Positions 32,912 to 41,222 of a stretch of DNA of 64,000 bases are shown here, in pieces. The stretch comes from an uncultured Planctomycetia bacterium. GTDB taxonomy: Bacteria; Planctomycetota; UBA1135; GCA-002686595. Position 1 is the stretch's first letter. Every line of letters starts with the position of its first letter. The notes under the pieces were generated by a model, which saw only the letters and a program-made list of their open reading frames with translations, did not search any database and was not told where the DNA came from. Location of the stretch: assembly GCA_937952135.1 (NCBI GenBank), contig CALFYL010000302.1:1-64000 (forward strand). Reading direction: 5' to 3'. Both the position numbers and the translations under genes were made by a program.

Positions 32912-35644
32912 ATGTCGCTTCGACTCGGCTTGCTCGCGTTCGTCTTCGGCTGCGGCTTCGGTTCCTCGACGCACGCGCAGTGCTCCGACTGGCGCGAAGG
33001 CTTCGGCGCCTTCGGTCTCGCGCCCAACCCGCTCGAGAATCCGCTCGTCGACGCGCAGATCTCCTTCGACGACGGCAGCGGGCCCGCGCTCTACGTCGGG
33101 GGAAACTTCGCGGGCGCGGGCGGCGTCGCCGCGAAGGGCATCGCGCGCTGGAACGGCGCGCAGTGGGAGTCGCTCGGCGCTCTGGCCTTCACCCACGCGA
33201 CGACGCAAGCGCCGTTCGTGACGGCCTTTGGCGTGCACGACGACGGCGGCGGCCCCGCGCTGTACGCCGCGGGACGCTTCCACTCCATCGGCGGCGTCAC
33301 GGCTCGAAACATCGCCAAGTGGGACGGCGTCGCGTGGAGCGCGCTCGGTCCCGGCATCGCACGCCTGCCGCGCGCGCTGCTCTCGTTCGACGACGGCAGC
33401 GGCGCGAAGCTCTTCGTCGGCGGCGGCTCGGGCTCGGACGGGGCGGGCTTCTCGAGCTCCCTCGCGGCCTGGAACGGCGCGGCGTGGGCCGACTTCGCGC
33501 CCACCGGTTCGTGGGGCGCCGTCCACGCGCTCGCGGTGTTCGACGACGGCGCCGGCCCGGCGTTGTTCGCCGGCGGCGAGGGCTTCTTCGCGAACAACCT
33601 TCCCGTGAGCTCCCTCCAGAAACTCACCGGCGCGAGTTGGTCGAGCGTCGGCAGCGGCGTGCTGCAACCCAACGGGTCCCAGGGTGCGATCCACGCGCTC
33701 GAAGTCTTCGACGACGGAACGGGCCCCGCGCTCTTCCTCGGCGGGAACTTCGTGTCGGCGGACGGCGTGCCCGCGCAGGGCGTCGCGCGCTGGAACGGTG
33801 CGAGTGCGGCCGCGCTCGGCGCCGGGGTGTCGGGTGTGGTGCAGGATCTCGAGAGCTTCGACGACGGCAGCGGGCCGGCGCTGTTCATCGGCGGCGGGAT
33901 CGCGACCGCGGGCGGCGTGAACGTCGAAGGCGTCGGACGGTGGCGCACTGGCGCGTGGTCCGCGCTCGGCAATCCCCCGGGAGTCCAGGGCAGCATCGTC
34001 AACTCGCTGCACGGGTTCGACGACGGCAGCGGCGCAGGTCCTTCGCTTTACGTCGGTGGACGCTTCACGATCGCCGGCGGCGTGCGCGCCGACAACGTCG
34101 CGCGCTGGAGTTCGAGCGGCGGTTGGTCGAGCCTGGGCGTGGCGCAGGGTTTCGACGGCCGCGTCAACGCCATCGGGGCCTTCGCTTCGGGCGGCGGCGT
34201 CGAGATCTTCGCCGCCGGGTGGTTCAAGCGCGCTGGCGCGACCGCGGCGAACGGCTTCGCGAAGTGGAACGGCGCGACCTGGAACGCGATCCCGATCGAC
34301 GGGACGATCCTCGGCTTCCACAGCTTCGACGACGGCAGCGGCGAGAAGCTGTACGCGTGCGGCGATTTCGAATCGCTCGGCGGCGTGCCGGCCAGCGCGG
34401 TCGCCAGTTGGGACGGCGCTCAGTGGGCGCCGTTGGGCAGCGGCATGGACGACGGACAAGGCGTTCACGAGTTCGCGACCTTCGACGACGGCGCGGGCGA
34501 GGCGCTGTGGGCCGCCGGCAACTTCACGGCCATCGGCGGCGTGGCAGCGAAACGCGTCGCGCGCTGGGACGGCGCTTCGTGGTGGAGCCCGGCGACCGGT
34601 CCGGGGAACATCGTGCACGCGCTCGCGGTGCACGACGACGGGCAAGGCGGCGGCGAACAGCTCTACGTCGGCGGCGGATTCCAAAAGGTCGGCGGCGTGT
34701 TCATGTTCGGCGTCGCGCGCTGGGACGGCGTGAACTGGAGCCCGGTCGGGGTCGGTTTCGACCCCACCGTGCTCGACCTCGCGGTGTTCGACGACGGCGC
34801 GGGCCCGAAGCTCTACGCCGCGGGCAGCTTCAGCTTGTCGCCGCCGGCGACGACGATGAATCGAATCGCGCGCTGGGACGGAGTGTCGTGGGCGCCGGTG
34901 GGCGGAGGAGTCACGTCGGCGAACGGCTCGATCTCCGTGCTCGAAGTGTTCGACGACGGCAGCGGCGCCAAACTCTTCGCGGGCGGCGGCTTTGCCGAGG
35001 TCGGCGGCGCGTCGATCGCCAACCTCGCCAAGTGGAACGGCTCGGCGTGGAGCGCGGCCGGCGGCGGCGTGAACGCGAACGTGTTTGCGCTGAAGTCGCT
35101 CGCGACCTCCGCGGGTCTCCCGCCTTCGCTCTTCGTCGGCGGTTCGTTCACCACGGCCGGGGCGAAGGTCAGCGCGCGCTTCGCGGTGCTCGAGCGCAGC
35201 TGTCCGTGTCCGCCGCAGTCGTATTGCAGCGCCGGTGCGAGCTCGAACGGCTGCGTCGCGACGCTGAGTTCGAGCGGCGCGCCCAGCGCCTCGTACGCGA
35301 CGCCGTTCGTCGTCACCGCGAACGGCGTCGACGCGCAGAGATCGGGCCTGGTCTTCTACGGCGTGAACGGTCGCGGCGCGGCGCCCTGGGGCGCCACTTC
35401 GAGCTTCGTGTGCGTCAAGGCGCCGCTGCAGCGCACCGGCCAGCTCGACTCCGGCGGAACCGCCGGAGCATGCGACGGCGCGCTGACGTTCGACTGGAAC
35501 GCCTTCCACGCGGCGCAACCCGGCGCGCTCGGCCAACCTTTCCAAGCGGGCGAACGGGTGTGGATCCAGGGCTGGTACCGCGACCCGCCGAGCTCGAAGA
35601 CCACCGCGCTCACCGACGCGCTCGAAGCGCGCATCTGTCCGTAG
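32912..35644 (+). CDS. Secreted 14-repeat protein with shared C-terminal module
   Basis: A 910-residue exported protein. The signal peptide (MSLRLGLLAFVFGCGFGSSTHA) places the start at 32912. From about residue 48 to 765 there are about 14 tandem repeats of 48-58 residues with the consensus FDDGSGPALYVGGxF-x(5)-GGV-x(3)-G(I/V)ARWNGA-x-W-x-x-LG; the best copies open with SFDDGSGPALYVGGNF. The G-x-x-W spacing is that of a beta-propeller blade, and 14 copies would make two seven-bladed propellers. The final 135 residues are the shared module (YCSAGASSNGCVATLSSSG ... SGLVFYGVNG ... LQRTGQLDSGG ... LTDALEARICP). Function unknown; an extracellular binding or adhesion role is a guess. Confidence 0.87.
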   Translation: MSLRLGLLAFVFGCGFGSSTHAQCSDWREGFGAFGLAPNPLENPLVDAQISFDDGSGPALYVGGNFAGAGGVAAKGIARWNGAQWESLGALAFTHATTQAPFVTAFGVHDDGGGPALYAAGRFHSIGGVTARNIAKWDGVAWSALGPGIARLPRALLSFDDGSGAKLFVGGGSGSDGAGFSSSLAAWNGAAWADFAPTGSWGAVHALAVFDDGAGPALFAGGEGFFANNLPVSSLQKLTGASWSSVGSGVLQPNGSQGAIHALEVFDDGTGPALFLGGNFVSADGVPAQGVARWNGASAAALGAGVSGVVQDLESFDDGSGPALFIGGGIATAGGVNVEGVGRWRTGAWSALGNPPGVQGSIVNSLHGFDDGSGAGPSLYVGGRFTIAGGVRADNVARWSSSGGWSSLGVAQGFDGRVNAIGAFASGGGVEIFAAGWFKRAGATAANGFAKWNGATWNAIPIDGTILGFHSFDDGSGEKLYACGDFESLGGVPASAVASWDGAQWAPLGSGMDDGQGVHEFATFDDGAGEALWAAGNFTAIGGVAAKRVARWDGASWWSPATGPGNIVHALAVHDDGQGGGEQLYVGGGFQKVGGVFMFGVARWDGVNWSPVGVGFDPTVLDLAVFDDGAGPKLYAAGSFSLSPPATTMNRIARWDGVSWAPVGGGVTSANGSISVLEVFDDGSGAKLFAGGGFAEVGGASIANLAKWNGSAWSAAGGGVNANVFALKSLATSAGLPPSLFVGGSFTTAGAKVSARFAVLERSCPCPPQSYCSAGASSNGCVATLSSSGAPSASYATPFVVTANGVDAQRSGLVFYGVNGRGAAPWGATSSFVCVKAPLQRTGQLDSGGTAGACDGALTFDWNAFHAAQPGALGQPFQAGERVWIQGWYRDPPSSKTTALTDALEARICP

Positions 35645-35683
35645 CGCGGTGGATTCCGATCCGCGCGCCGGCGCCGGCCCGAT

Positions 35684-36241
35684 TCAGTCGAGCCCGATCA
35701 GCGCGCGGATCTCGCCGAGCGCGCGCTGGAGGTCGTCGTTGATCACGACGTGGTCGTACTTCACGCGCTCGCGGTACTCGTCCTCGGCCTTCTTGAGGCG
35801 CCGCTCGACCACCTCCGGTGAGTCGGTGCGGCGCCCGACGAGGCGCTTGCGCAGGGTCTCGAAGTCGGGCGGCGCGACGAAGATGTAGAGGCCGGGCTCG
35901 CCGAGCGCCTTGAGCTGGTTGGCGCCCTGCACGTCGATCTCGAGCAGGTAGGTCTCGCCGCGCGCGAGCGCATCTTCCATCGGCTTGCGCAGCGTGCCGT
36001 ACATGTTGCCGTGCACTTCGGCGTGCTCGATGAACGCGCCCTGTCGCACGAGGTCGCGGAACTGCTCGGGCGTGATGAAGAAGTAGTCCGTGCCGTCGAC
36101 CTCGCCCACGCGCGGCTTGCGCGTCGTCGCCGAGACCGAGAAGCGCACGCGCGGATCCTCGAGCAGCATCTTGCACAGCGTGCTCTTGCCGGCGCCCGAC
36201 GGGCCGCTCATCACCACCATCTGTCCGCGCTGCGCCGCCAC
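35684..36241 (-). CDS. gmk: Guanylate kinase
   Basis: Converts GMP to GDP with ATP. The 185-residue protein has the P-loop SGPSGAGKSTLCKML (about 12-26), the GMP-binding RKPRVGEVDGTDYFF (about 41-56), the HAEVHGNMYGT segment and the lid region with RRTDSPEVVERRL. The start is a GTG at 36241, supported by GGAG 7 nt upstream within the last codons of yicC, whose stop is only 3 nt before the GTG. The ATG seven codons in would leave the protein just before the P-loop strand and lacks a good Shine-Dalgarno. It is the last gene of the aroF-tpiA-secG-pyrE-yicC-gmk unit; yicC-gmk adjacency is widespread. Confidence 0.96.
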   Translation of the reverse strand: MAAQRGQMVVMSGPSGAGKSTLCKMLLEDPRVRFSVSATTRKPRVGEVDGTDYFFITPEQFRDLVRQGAFIEHAEVHGNMYGTLRKPMEDALARGETYLLEIDVQGANQLKALGEPGLYIFVAPPDFETLRKRLVGRRTDSPEVVERRLKKAEDEYRERVKYDHVVINDDLQRALGEIRALIGLD

Positions 36242-36244
36242 GCG

Positions 36245-37147
36245 CTACTCCACGTTCTGCACCTGCTCGCGCAGGCGCTCGATCGACGTCTTGAGCTCCA
36301 CCACGGCGTGCGCCACCGGCGCGTCGTTGCACTTCGACCCGATCGTGTTCGCCTCGCGCAGGAATTCCTGCACCAGGAAGTCGAGCTGGCGGCCGACGGC
36401 GCCGGGCCGCGCGCACAGCGCGTCGAGTTGCGCGAGATGGCTCTCGAGGCGCGTGAGCTCCTCGGTCACGTCGAGCCGGTCGGCGAGCAGCGCGACTTCG
36501 CGCGCGAGGTCGTTCGGCGCGACGACCGACTTCTCGCCGATCAAGTCCGCCACGCGCTTGCGCAGGTTCGCCTGGTGCGTCTGCACGACCACCGGCATGC
36601 GCTTTTGGATCACCGCGACGATGCGCCGGATCTCGGCGCCGTGCTTGGCGAGGTCGCGCGCGAGCGCCCTGCCCTCGCGTTCGCGCATCTCCGCGAGGCT
36701 GTCGAGCGCCGCCGCGACGACCTCGAGCAGCAACTTGCGGCCGCGCTGCATCGCTTTCGTGTCGGGCTCGGAGCTGAACACGCCCGGCAGGCTCGCGATC
36801 TGCTCGAGCCGGATGTTCGGCTCGAGACCGAGCTCGCGCGCGAGCTTGACGAGCTTCGCCTTGTAGCGCTTGGCCACTTCGACATCGAGCTCCGCCGCCG
36901 ACATGCGCGCCGCGCCGTGCGAGGTCACGTTGAGCGTCACCGACCCGCGCTCGAGCCGCGTGCGCACGAGCGCTTCGACTTCCGGCTCGAGCAGCGCGAG
37001 CTCGCTCGGCAGCCGCAGCTTGAGCTGCAGGAACTTGTGGTTGACCGAGCGCACTTCGGCGCGCAGCGCGAGCGCGTTTCCGTCGTCCTTGCTCTTCGTC
37101 GGCGCGGCGCTGCGGGAAGCGGCGCCCAGCCCGGTCATCGAACGCAT
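36245..37147 (-). CDS. yicC: YicC family endoribonuclease
   Basis: A 300-residue YicC/YloC family protein; E. coli YicC is a reported endoribonuclease. The product begins MRSMTGLG, the family's usual start (M-x-SMTGFG), and shows EVRSVNHKFLQLKLRLP (about 30-46), RGSVTLNVTSHG and the conserved C-terminal GRQLDFLVQEFLREANTIGSKCNDAPVAHAVVELKTSIERLREQVQN (about 250-298). The ATG at 37147 is 11 nt after the pyrE stop, and the stop is 3 nt before gmk, so co-expression with gmk is very likely. A small insertion (AAPTKSKDDGNA) follows the N-terminal motif. Confidence 0.94.
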   Translation of the reverse strand: MRSMTGLGAASRSAAPTKSKDDGNALALRAEVRSVNHKFLQLKLRLPSELALLEPEVEALVRTRLERGSVTLNVTSHGAARMSAAELDVEVAKRYKAKLVKLARELGLEPNIRLEQIASLPGVFSSEPDTKAMQRGRKLLLEVVAAALDSLAEMREREGRALARDLAKHGAEIRRIVAVIQKRMPVVVQTHQANLRKRVADLIGEKSVVAPNDLAREVALLADRLDVTEELTRLESHLAQLDALCARPGAVGRQLDFLVQEFLREANTIGSKCNDAPVAHAVVELKTSIERLREQVQNVE

Positions 37148-37158
37148 CGCGCGAGCTC

Positions 37159-37758
37159 TCAGGCGCTCTTCACGGCGCCCGGACGGCTGCCCGGCTTGAT
37201 CGCGGGACCGGCGTCGGCCGACTTGCACAGCGGGCACTCGTCCGCGGTCCACGACTTCGCGTCGACATCGGCGAGCCGCCAGAAGGGAAGCCCCTCGGAC
37301 GCGAACGGGTTTTCGAGCCCCGAGCGGTTGACGATCGAGGCCACGCCGATCGGTTGCGCACCGAGCTCCTGCAACACGGCGAACACCTCGCGCACGCTCT
37401 TGCCGGTCGTGAGCACGTCCTCGACCACGAGCACGCGCGCGCCGGGTTGCAGTTGGAACCCGCGGCGCAGCGCGAAACGCTCGTTCACGCGCTCGACGAA
37501 GTACGAGTTGAGGTCGAGCGCGCGCGCCATCTCGTGCGCCCAGATCACCGCGCCGAGCGCGGGCCCGACCACGATGTCCGCCGACACGTCGATCGACAGC
37601 GCGAGCGCGCGCGCGAGCTGCTCCGCCTTGCGCGGGTCGGCGAGCAGCAGCGCGCACTGGAAGTAGCGGTCGCTGTGGCGGCCCGACGAGAGCTGGAAGT
37701 GCCCCTCCAGCATCGCGCCGGTGCGGCGGAACAGGTCGAGGACTTGCTCTTGGTTCAT
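37159..37758 (-). CDS. pyrE: Orotate phosphoribosyltransferase
   Basis: Transfers phosphoribose from PRPP to orotate in pyrimidine synthesis. In the 199-residue protein the PRPP-binding loop is VLVVEDVLTTGKSVREV (about 108-124). The N-terminal GHFQLSSGRHSDRYFQCALLL (about 19-39) and VVGPALGAVIWAHEMARAL match the long bacterial PyrE form. The C-terminal tail with ECPLCKSADAG is the CxxC-containing end seen in this PyrE subgroup. It lies 18 nt after secG and 11 nt before yicC. Confidence 0.95.
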   Translation of the reverse strand: MNQEQVLDLFRRTGAMLEGHFQLSSGRHSDRYFQCALLLADPRKAEQLARALALSIDVSADIVVGPALGAVIWAHEMARALDLNSYFVERVNERFALRRGFQLQPGARVLVVEDVLTTGKSVREVFAVLQELGAQPIGVASIVNRSGLENPFASEGLPFWRLADVDAKSWTADECPLCKSADAGPAIKPGSRPGAVKSA

Positions 37759-37776
37759 CGCGACACCCGCCCCGGG

Positions 37777-38100
37777 TCAGTTGCCCGAAGGCGCGGCGGG
37801 CGGAGCGCTGTCCGCGGGCGCGCTGAGCGCCGGCGCGGCGTCGCCGTCGTCGAGCAGACCGCCGTCGCTCGCATTGCGGTTGAGCACGTGGATCACGAGC
37901 GCGGTGCCGAGGAAGATCCCCGCGGTCCAGGCCGTGAAGGTGTTGATGCCCTTCGAGCCGACCCCGAACGTCTCGCGACCGTGCGAGCCGAGCGCTTCGC
38001 CGAAGCCGCCACCGCGCCCCTCTTGGAGCAGCACGACCACGATCAGGACGATCGCGGCGATCACGAACAGGATGTAGCAGAGGATGGTGAGGAGCGTCAT
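37777..38100 (-). CDS. secG: Preprotein translocase subunit SecG
   Basis: A small inner-membrane subunit that assists SecYEG translocation. The 107-residue protein has two membrane helices (about 4-24 TILCYILFVIAAIVLIVVVLLQ and 55-75 TAWTAGIFLGTALVIHVL) joined by the hallmark loop LLQEGRGGGFGEALGSHGRETFG. The C-terminal 30 residues are an acidic, Ala/Pro-rich tail. secG directly behind tpiA is a common arrangement across bacteria. The window's many secreted proteins would use this machinery. Confidence 0.95.
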   Translation of the reverse strand: MTLLTILCYILFVIAAIVLIVVVLLQEGRGGGFGEALGSHGRETFGVGSKGINTFTAWTAGIFLGTALVIHVLNRNASDGGLLDDGDAAPALSAPADSAPPAAPSGN

Positions 38101-38152
38101 GGCGTGAGAGCGAACGGGAGGGAAGGCGGGCGGAGCGCGCGCGCCGAGCGCG

Positions 38153-38908
38153 TTAGTTGTAGCGAACGATGGCCAGGAACGAGTCGGCCTTGAGCGAGGC
38201 GCCGCCGACGAGGGCCCCGTCGACGTCGGGAACGGCCATCAAAGTGGCCGCATTGTCGGCCTTGACGCTGCCGCCGTATTGGATGCGGACCGAGTCGGCG
38301 CCGCGCTCGTCGTACAGGCCGCTCAGCACGCCGCGCAGGTAGCGGTGCGCTTCGCCGGCCTGCGCCGGGGTCGCGTTGCGGCCCGTGCCGATGGCCCAGA
38401 CGGGCTCGTAGGCGACGGTCAAGCGCTCGAGCCCGATCGCGTCGACGCCGACCAGGCCCTTCGAGAGCTGGCGACCGATGACTTGCTCGGTGCGGCCGCC
38501 GTCGCGCTCGTCGAGCGTCTCGCCGACGCACAGGATCACGTTGAGGCCCGCCGACAGCGCGCGCGCGACCTTGCGGTTGCACAGCTCGTCGCCCTCGCCG
38601 AACAGGTGCCGGCGCTCGGAGTGCCCGACGAGCACGTGCGTCACCCCGACGTCGCGCAGCATTTCGGCCGACACCTCGCCCGTGAAGGCCCCGTTCTTCT
38701 CGTCGCACAGGTTCTGCGCGCCGACGATCAGGTTCGAGCCCGCCGCCGCGCGCACGATCTCGTCGAGGTAGACGAAGGGCGGGAACACCGCCACGTCTCG
38801 GTCGCGAAGCCCCGCGACGCCGTCGCGAAGCGCTCGCACGAGTTCGACCCCGGCCTTGCGGTCGAGGTTCATCTTCCAGTTGCCGGCCAGGAACGGCTTG
38901 CGCTTCAA
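38153..38908 (-). CDS. tpiA: Triose-phosphate isomerase (TTG start)
   Basis: Interconverts dihydroxyacetone phosphate and glyceraldehyde 3-phosphate. The 251-residue protein has FLAGNWKMN (catalytic Lys near 12), LVGHSERR (catalytic His near 95), AYEPVWAIGTGRNATP (catalytic Glu near 166) and RIQYGGSVKADN. No ATG fits the N-terminus. A TTG at 38908 gives the standard length, and a GGAG 8 nt upstream supports it. It overlaps the aroF stop as TTGA, a rare codon for a coupling overlap. Confidence 0.95.
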   Translation of the reverse strand: MKRKPFLAGNWKMNLDRKAGVELVRALRDGVAGLRDRDVAVFPPFVYLDEIVRAAAGSNLIVGAQNLCDEKNGAFTGEVSAEMLRDVGVTHVLVGHSERRHLFGEGDELCNRKVARALSAGLNVILCVGETLDERDGGRTEQVIGRQLSKGLVGVDAIGLERLTVAYEPVWAIGTGRNATPAQAGEAHRYLRGVLSGLYDERGADSVRIQYGGSVKADNAATLMAVPDVDGALVGGASLKADSFLAIVRYN

Positions 38909-39948
38909 GTGGCGATCTCCGTGCGTTGCGTGGCGCCGCACACCGTCTTGCCGTCGAGCCGCGCGAGGGCGCGCGTGTCGGCCGCGATGGAGGCGAATTC
39001 CTCGAAGGAAATGGCTTGGTGGCCGTCGCAGTGCGCTTCGGCCGGCCAGGGGTTCACGTCGCACATCACCCCGTCGGCGCCGGCGGCGATGCCGGCGCGA
39101 GCGAGCGCGCGAACGATGTCGGGGCGGCCGGCGGCGTGCGACGGATCGACGATCACCGGCAGGTGCGACTGGCGCTTGAGCACCGCGACGGCGCCGACGT
39201 CGAATACGTTGCGCGTCGACGGATCGAAGCCGCGGATGCCGCGCTCGCACAGGATCACCTGTCCGTTGCCGCCCGCGAGCACGTACTCGGCCGCGAGCAG
39301 GAATTCGCGCAACGTGGCCGCGAAACCGCGCTTGAGGAGCACCGCTCGACGCGTGCGGCCGAGCTCGGTCAGCAGCGCCTGGTTCGACATGTTGCGCGAG
39401 CCGACCTGCAGCACGTCGGCGACCTCGGCCACGGCCGCGACGTCGCGCGGGTCGAGCACCTCGGTCACGACGGCGAGCCCGGTCTCGGCCTTCGCCCGCG
39501 CGAGCATCTCGATGCCGCGCTCGCGCGTGCCCTGAAACGAGTAGGGCGACGTGCGCGGCTTGTACGCGCCGCCGCGCAGCACCGCCGCGCCGCGTTCGAG
39601 CACTCCGCGCGCGATCTCGATCAGGCGCGCGTCGTCTTCGACCGCGCACGGACCGGCGATCAGCGACACGAACCCGCCGCCGAAGCGCGCATCGCCGACC
39701 GCGACGACCGTGTCGGCTTGGCCGGGCGCGCGCTGGTGGCGTTCGCGCGCGTCGCCGGCGTCGAGGATCGACGCGACTCCCGAGAGGTCCTCGAAGCGCG
39801 CGACGTGGTCGGGAGCGCCGCGGCCGTCGAGTTGCAGCAGCTCCTGACCGCCGTCGAGGAAGCGCTCGCGGTACCCGAGGCGTTTCGCCAAGCCTAGAAC
39901 GGCGTCCAGCTCGGGTCGGCTCAGATTTCGGCGCAGGCGCAGCAGCAT
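38905..39948 (-). CDS. aroF: 3-deoxy-7-phosphoheptulonate (DAHP) synthase, type I-beta
   Basis: Catalyses the first step of aromatic amino acid synthesis from PEP and erythrose 4-phosphate. The 347-residue protein has a short N-terminal ferredoxin-like regulatory domain (1-90) and a TIM barrel with IAGPCAVEDDARLIEIA (about 107-123), GGAYKPRTSPYSFQG (about 136-150), VGSRNMSNQALL, LKRGFAATLREFL, VIVDPSHAAGR and DVNPWPAEAHCDGHQAI. The Cys, His and final Asp metal ligands are present; the Glu ligand of the usual EVHPxPE motif reads Asp here (CDVNPWPE-like), an unusual substitution. The ATG at 39948 starts MLLRLRRNLSRPELD. It heads the six-gene unit. Confidence 0.93.
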   Translation of the reverse strand: MLLRLRRNLSRPELDAVLGLAKRLGYRERFLDGGQELLQLDGRGAPDHVARFEDLSGVASILDAGDARERHQRAPGQADTVVAVGDARFGGGFVSLIAGPCAVEDDARLIEIARGVLERGAAVLRGGAYKPRTSPYSFQGTRERGIEMLARAKAETGLAVVTEVLDPRDVAAVAEVADVLQVGSRNMSNQALLTELGRTRRAVLLKRGFAATLREFLLAAEYVLAGGNGQVILCERGIRGFDPSTRNVFDVGAVAVLKRQSHLPVIVDPSHAAGRPDIVRALARAGIAAGADGVMCDVNPWPAEAHCDGHQAISFEEFASIAADTRALARLDGKTVCGATQRTEIAT

Positions 39949-40163
39949 GGAGCGGGGCCGGACCGATGGGACTGCCCGACTCGGCGCGGGTAAAGGCGGA
40001 AGAGTATAGAGGCTGGGGCCTGGAGCCTCAACGCGGCCCGAAGTACGGTGCGCGCGCGCGCCCAAGTGCTCCCGCGCGACCCTTCGAGGCCCGCATCCAG
40101 CAGCCGCACGCAGGGGCCGCACCCAGTAGCCGTGCCAGGGCGCCCGACGCACCTCGCGAGCGC

Positions 40164-41165
40164 ATGCGAAACGCCCCGACCCTCTTCACCGCCGCGGTCT
40201 TCGTCGCCGTCGGCGTCGGCTACTGCCGCGCGCGGCAAGCCGAGTCCGTGCGCTTGCTGCCGGCCTTTGCGCCGCCGCCAGGAGCGCAACTCGGGCCCCT
40301 CGACGCCCCCATCGGCGAATTCGCGCTCGCCGGCCAGGTCGTCGACATCGACTCCAACCCGGCCGCCGGCGTGAGCGTGTTCGTGCGCTCGAACGACGTG
40401 CCGCTGTGGGCCGAGACCGATGCCGACGGCCGCTTTCGGTTGCTCGGCCTCGTCGGGGGCCCCCACGAGATCGCGCTCGTGAAGTGGGGCCACCCCCCGC
40501 GGGTCGCGCGCGTCGACGAGCCGCGCGAGGACCTCGTGCTCACCCTCGCGCCGCCCAAGCCGCCTCCCCCACCGCTGCCGCAGATCGCGACCGCCGCCCT
40601 GGCTGGGCGCGTTGCCCACCCCTTAGGGGGCAATTACGCCGACGAAGAAGGCTACGAGCTGCAGTTCGAGCCGCGCGGCGACCTGACCGACTTCGGCGCC
40701 GCGGTCCTGCGCCGCGTGAGCACCGACGCGCGCGGCTTCTTCGCGCTCGAGGACCTCGCGCACGGCGACTACTTCGTCCACGTGTTGCCGAGCTGGGCCG
40801 CCGGCGGGAGCTGGCCCGACCTCGTGTCGCTGGCCGACGCGCAGTTCGCGCACGCGCCGGACGGCGGCGACTTCGCCGTGTTCGGCCTCGAGGCCGGCGC
40901 CCTCGAAGCCACGGTGGTCGACCCCGATGGCCAGCCGATCGACGGCGCCTACGCGATCCTCGCCGACGCCGAGGACGCCTCGCGCGTGTGGCCGCCGCGC
41001 GTGAGCGACGCCTTCGGGCTGCTGCGCTTCAGCGACCTGCCGCCGGGGCGCTACCGCTTGTCGCTGCGCGCCGGCGAAAGCCCTATCGAGGAGCTCGTCG
41101 TCGAGGTCCACGGTTCCGCGGTCGAGCGGCCGACCTTGCCGCCGCTCGCGGTTCGCAAGCGCTGA
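40164..41165 (+). CDS. Membrane-anchored protein with carboxypeptidase-regulatory-like domains
   Basis: A 333-residue protein with an N-terminal hydrophobic segment (about 5-24, TLFTAAVFVAVGVGY) acting as signal or anchor. Residues 50-125 and 230-330 are two transthyretin-like CarboxypepD_reg repeats: FALAGQVVDIDSNPAAGVSVFV ... TDADGRFRLLGLVGGPHEIAL, and LEATVVDPDGQPIDGAYAIL ... DAFGLLRFSDLPPGRYRLSL. A third, less regular one lies between, with a PPPPP linker at about 135-142. Such domains are structural and usually extracytoplasmic. The start at 40164 is chosen from the hydrophobic segment. Divergent from aroF across 215 bp. Confidence 0.8.
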   Translation: MRNAPTLFTAAVFVAVGVGYCRARQAESVRLLPAFAPPPGAQLGPLDAPIGEFALAGQVVDIDSNPAAGVSVFVRSNDVPLWAETDADGRFRLLGLVGGPHEIALVKWGHPPRVARVDEPREDLVLTLAPPKPPPPPLPQIATAALAGRVAHPLGGNYADEEGYELQFEPRGDLTDFGAAVLRRVSTDARGFFALEDLAHGDYFVHVLPSWAAGGSWPDLVSLADAQFAHAPDGGDFAVFGLEAGALEATVVDPDGQPIDGAYAILADAEDASRVWPPRVSDAFGLLRFSDLPPGRYRLSLRAGESPIEELVVEVHGSAVERPTLPPLAVRKR

Positions 41166-41179
41166 GCGGCTGCGCTTCG

Positions 41180-41217
41180 CGTTCGAGCTCGCGGCGCGCG
41201 TTCGGGCTCGCGGCGCG
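41180..41217. repeat. Two-copy 19-bp tandem repeat
   Basis: CGTTCGAGCTCGCGGCGCG (41180-41198) is followed directly by the same 19 bases with one A-to-G change (41199-41217). It lies in the 57-bp gap between two convergent genes. Confidence 0.8.
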
Positions 41218-41222
41218 GGGCC

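Noticed and set aside
32884..35742. A 952-residue frame overlapping the 14-repeat protein on the same strand
   Set aside because: Frame-shifted Arg-rich shadow; the signal peptide, repeats and C-terminal module are in the other frame.
40149..40170. Earlier in-frame starts for the surface protein at 40164
   Set aside because: The upstream codons are Arg/Pro/Ala-rich non-coding-like sequence and overlap the aroF promoter region.
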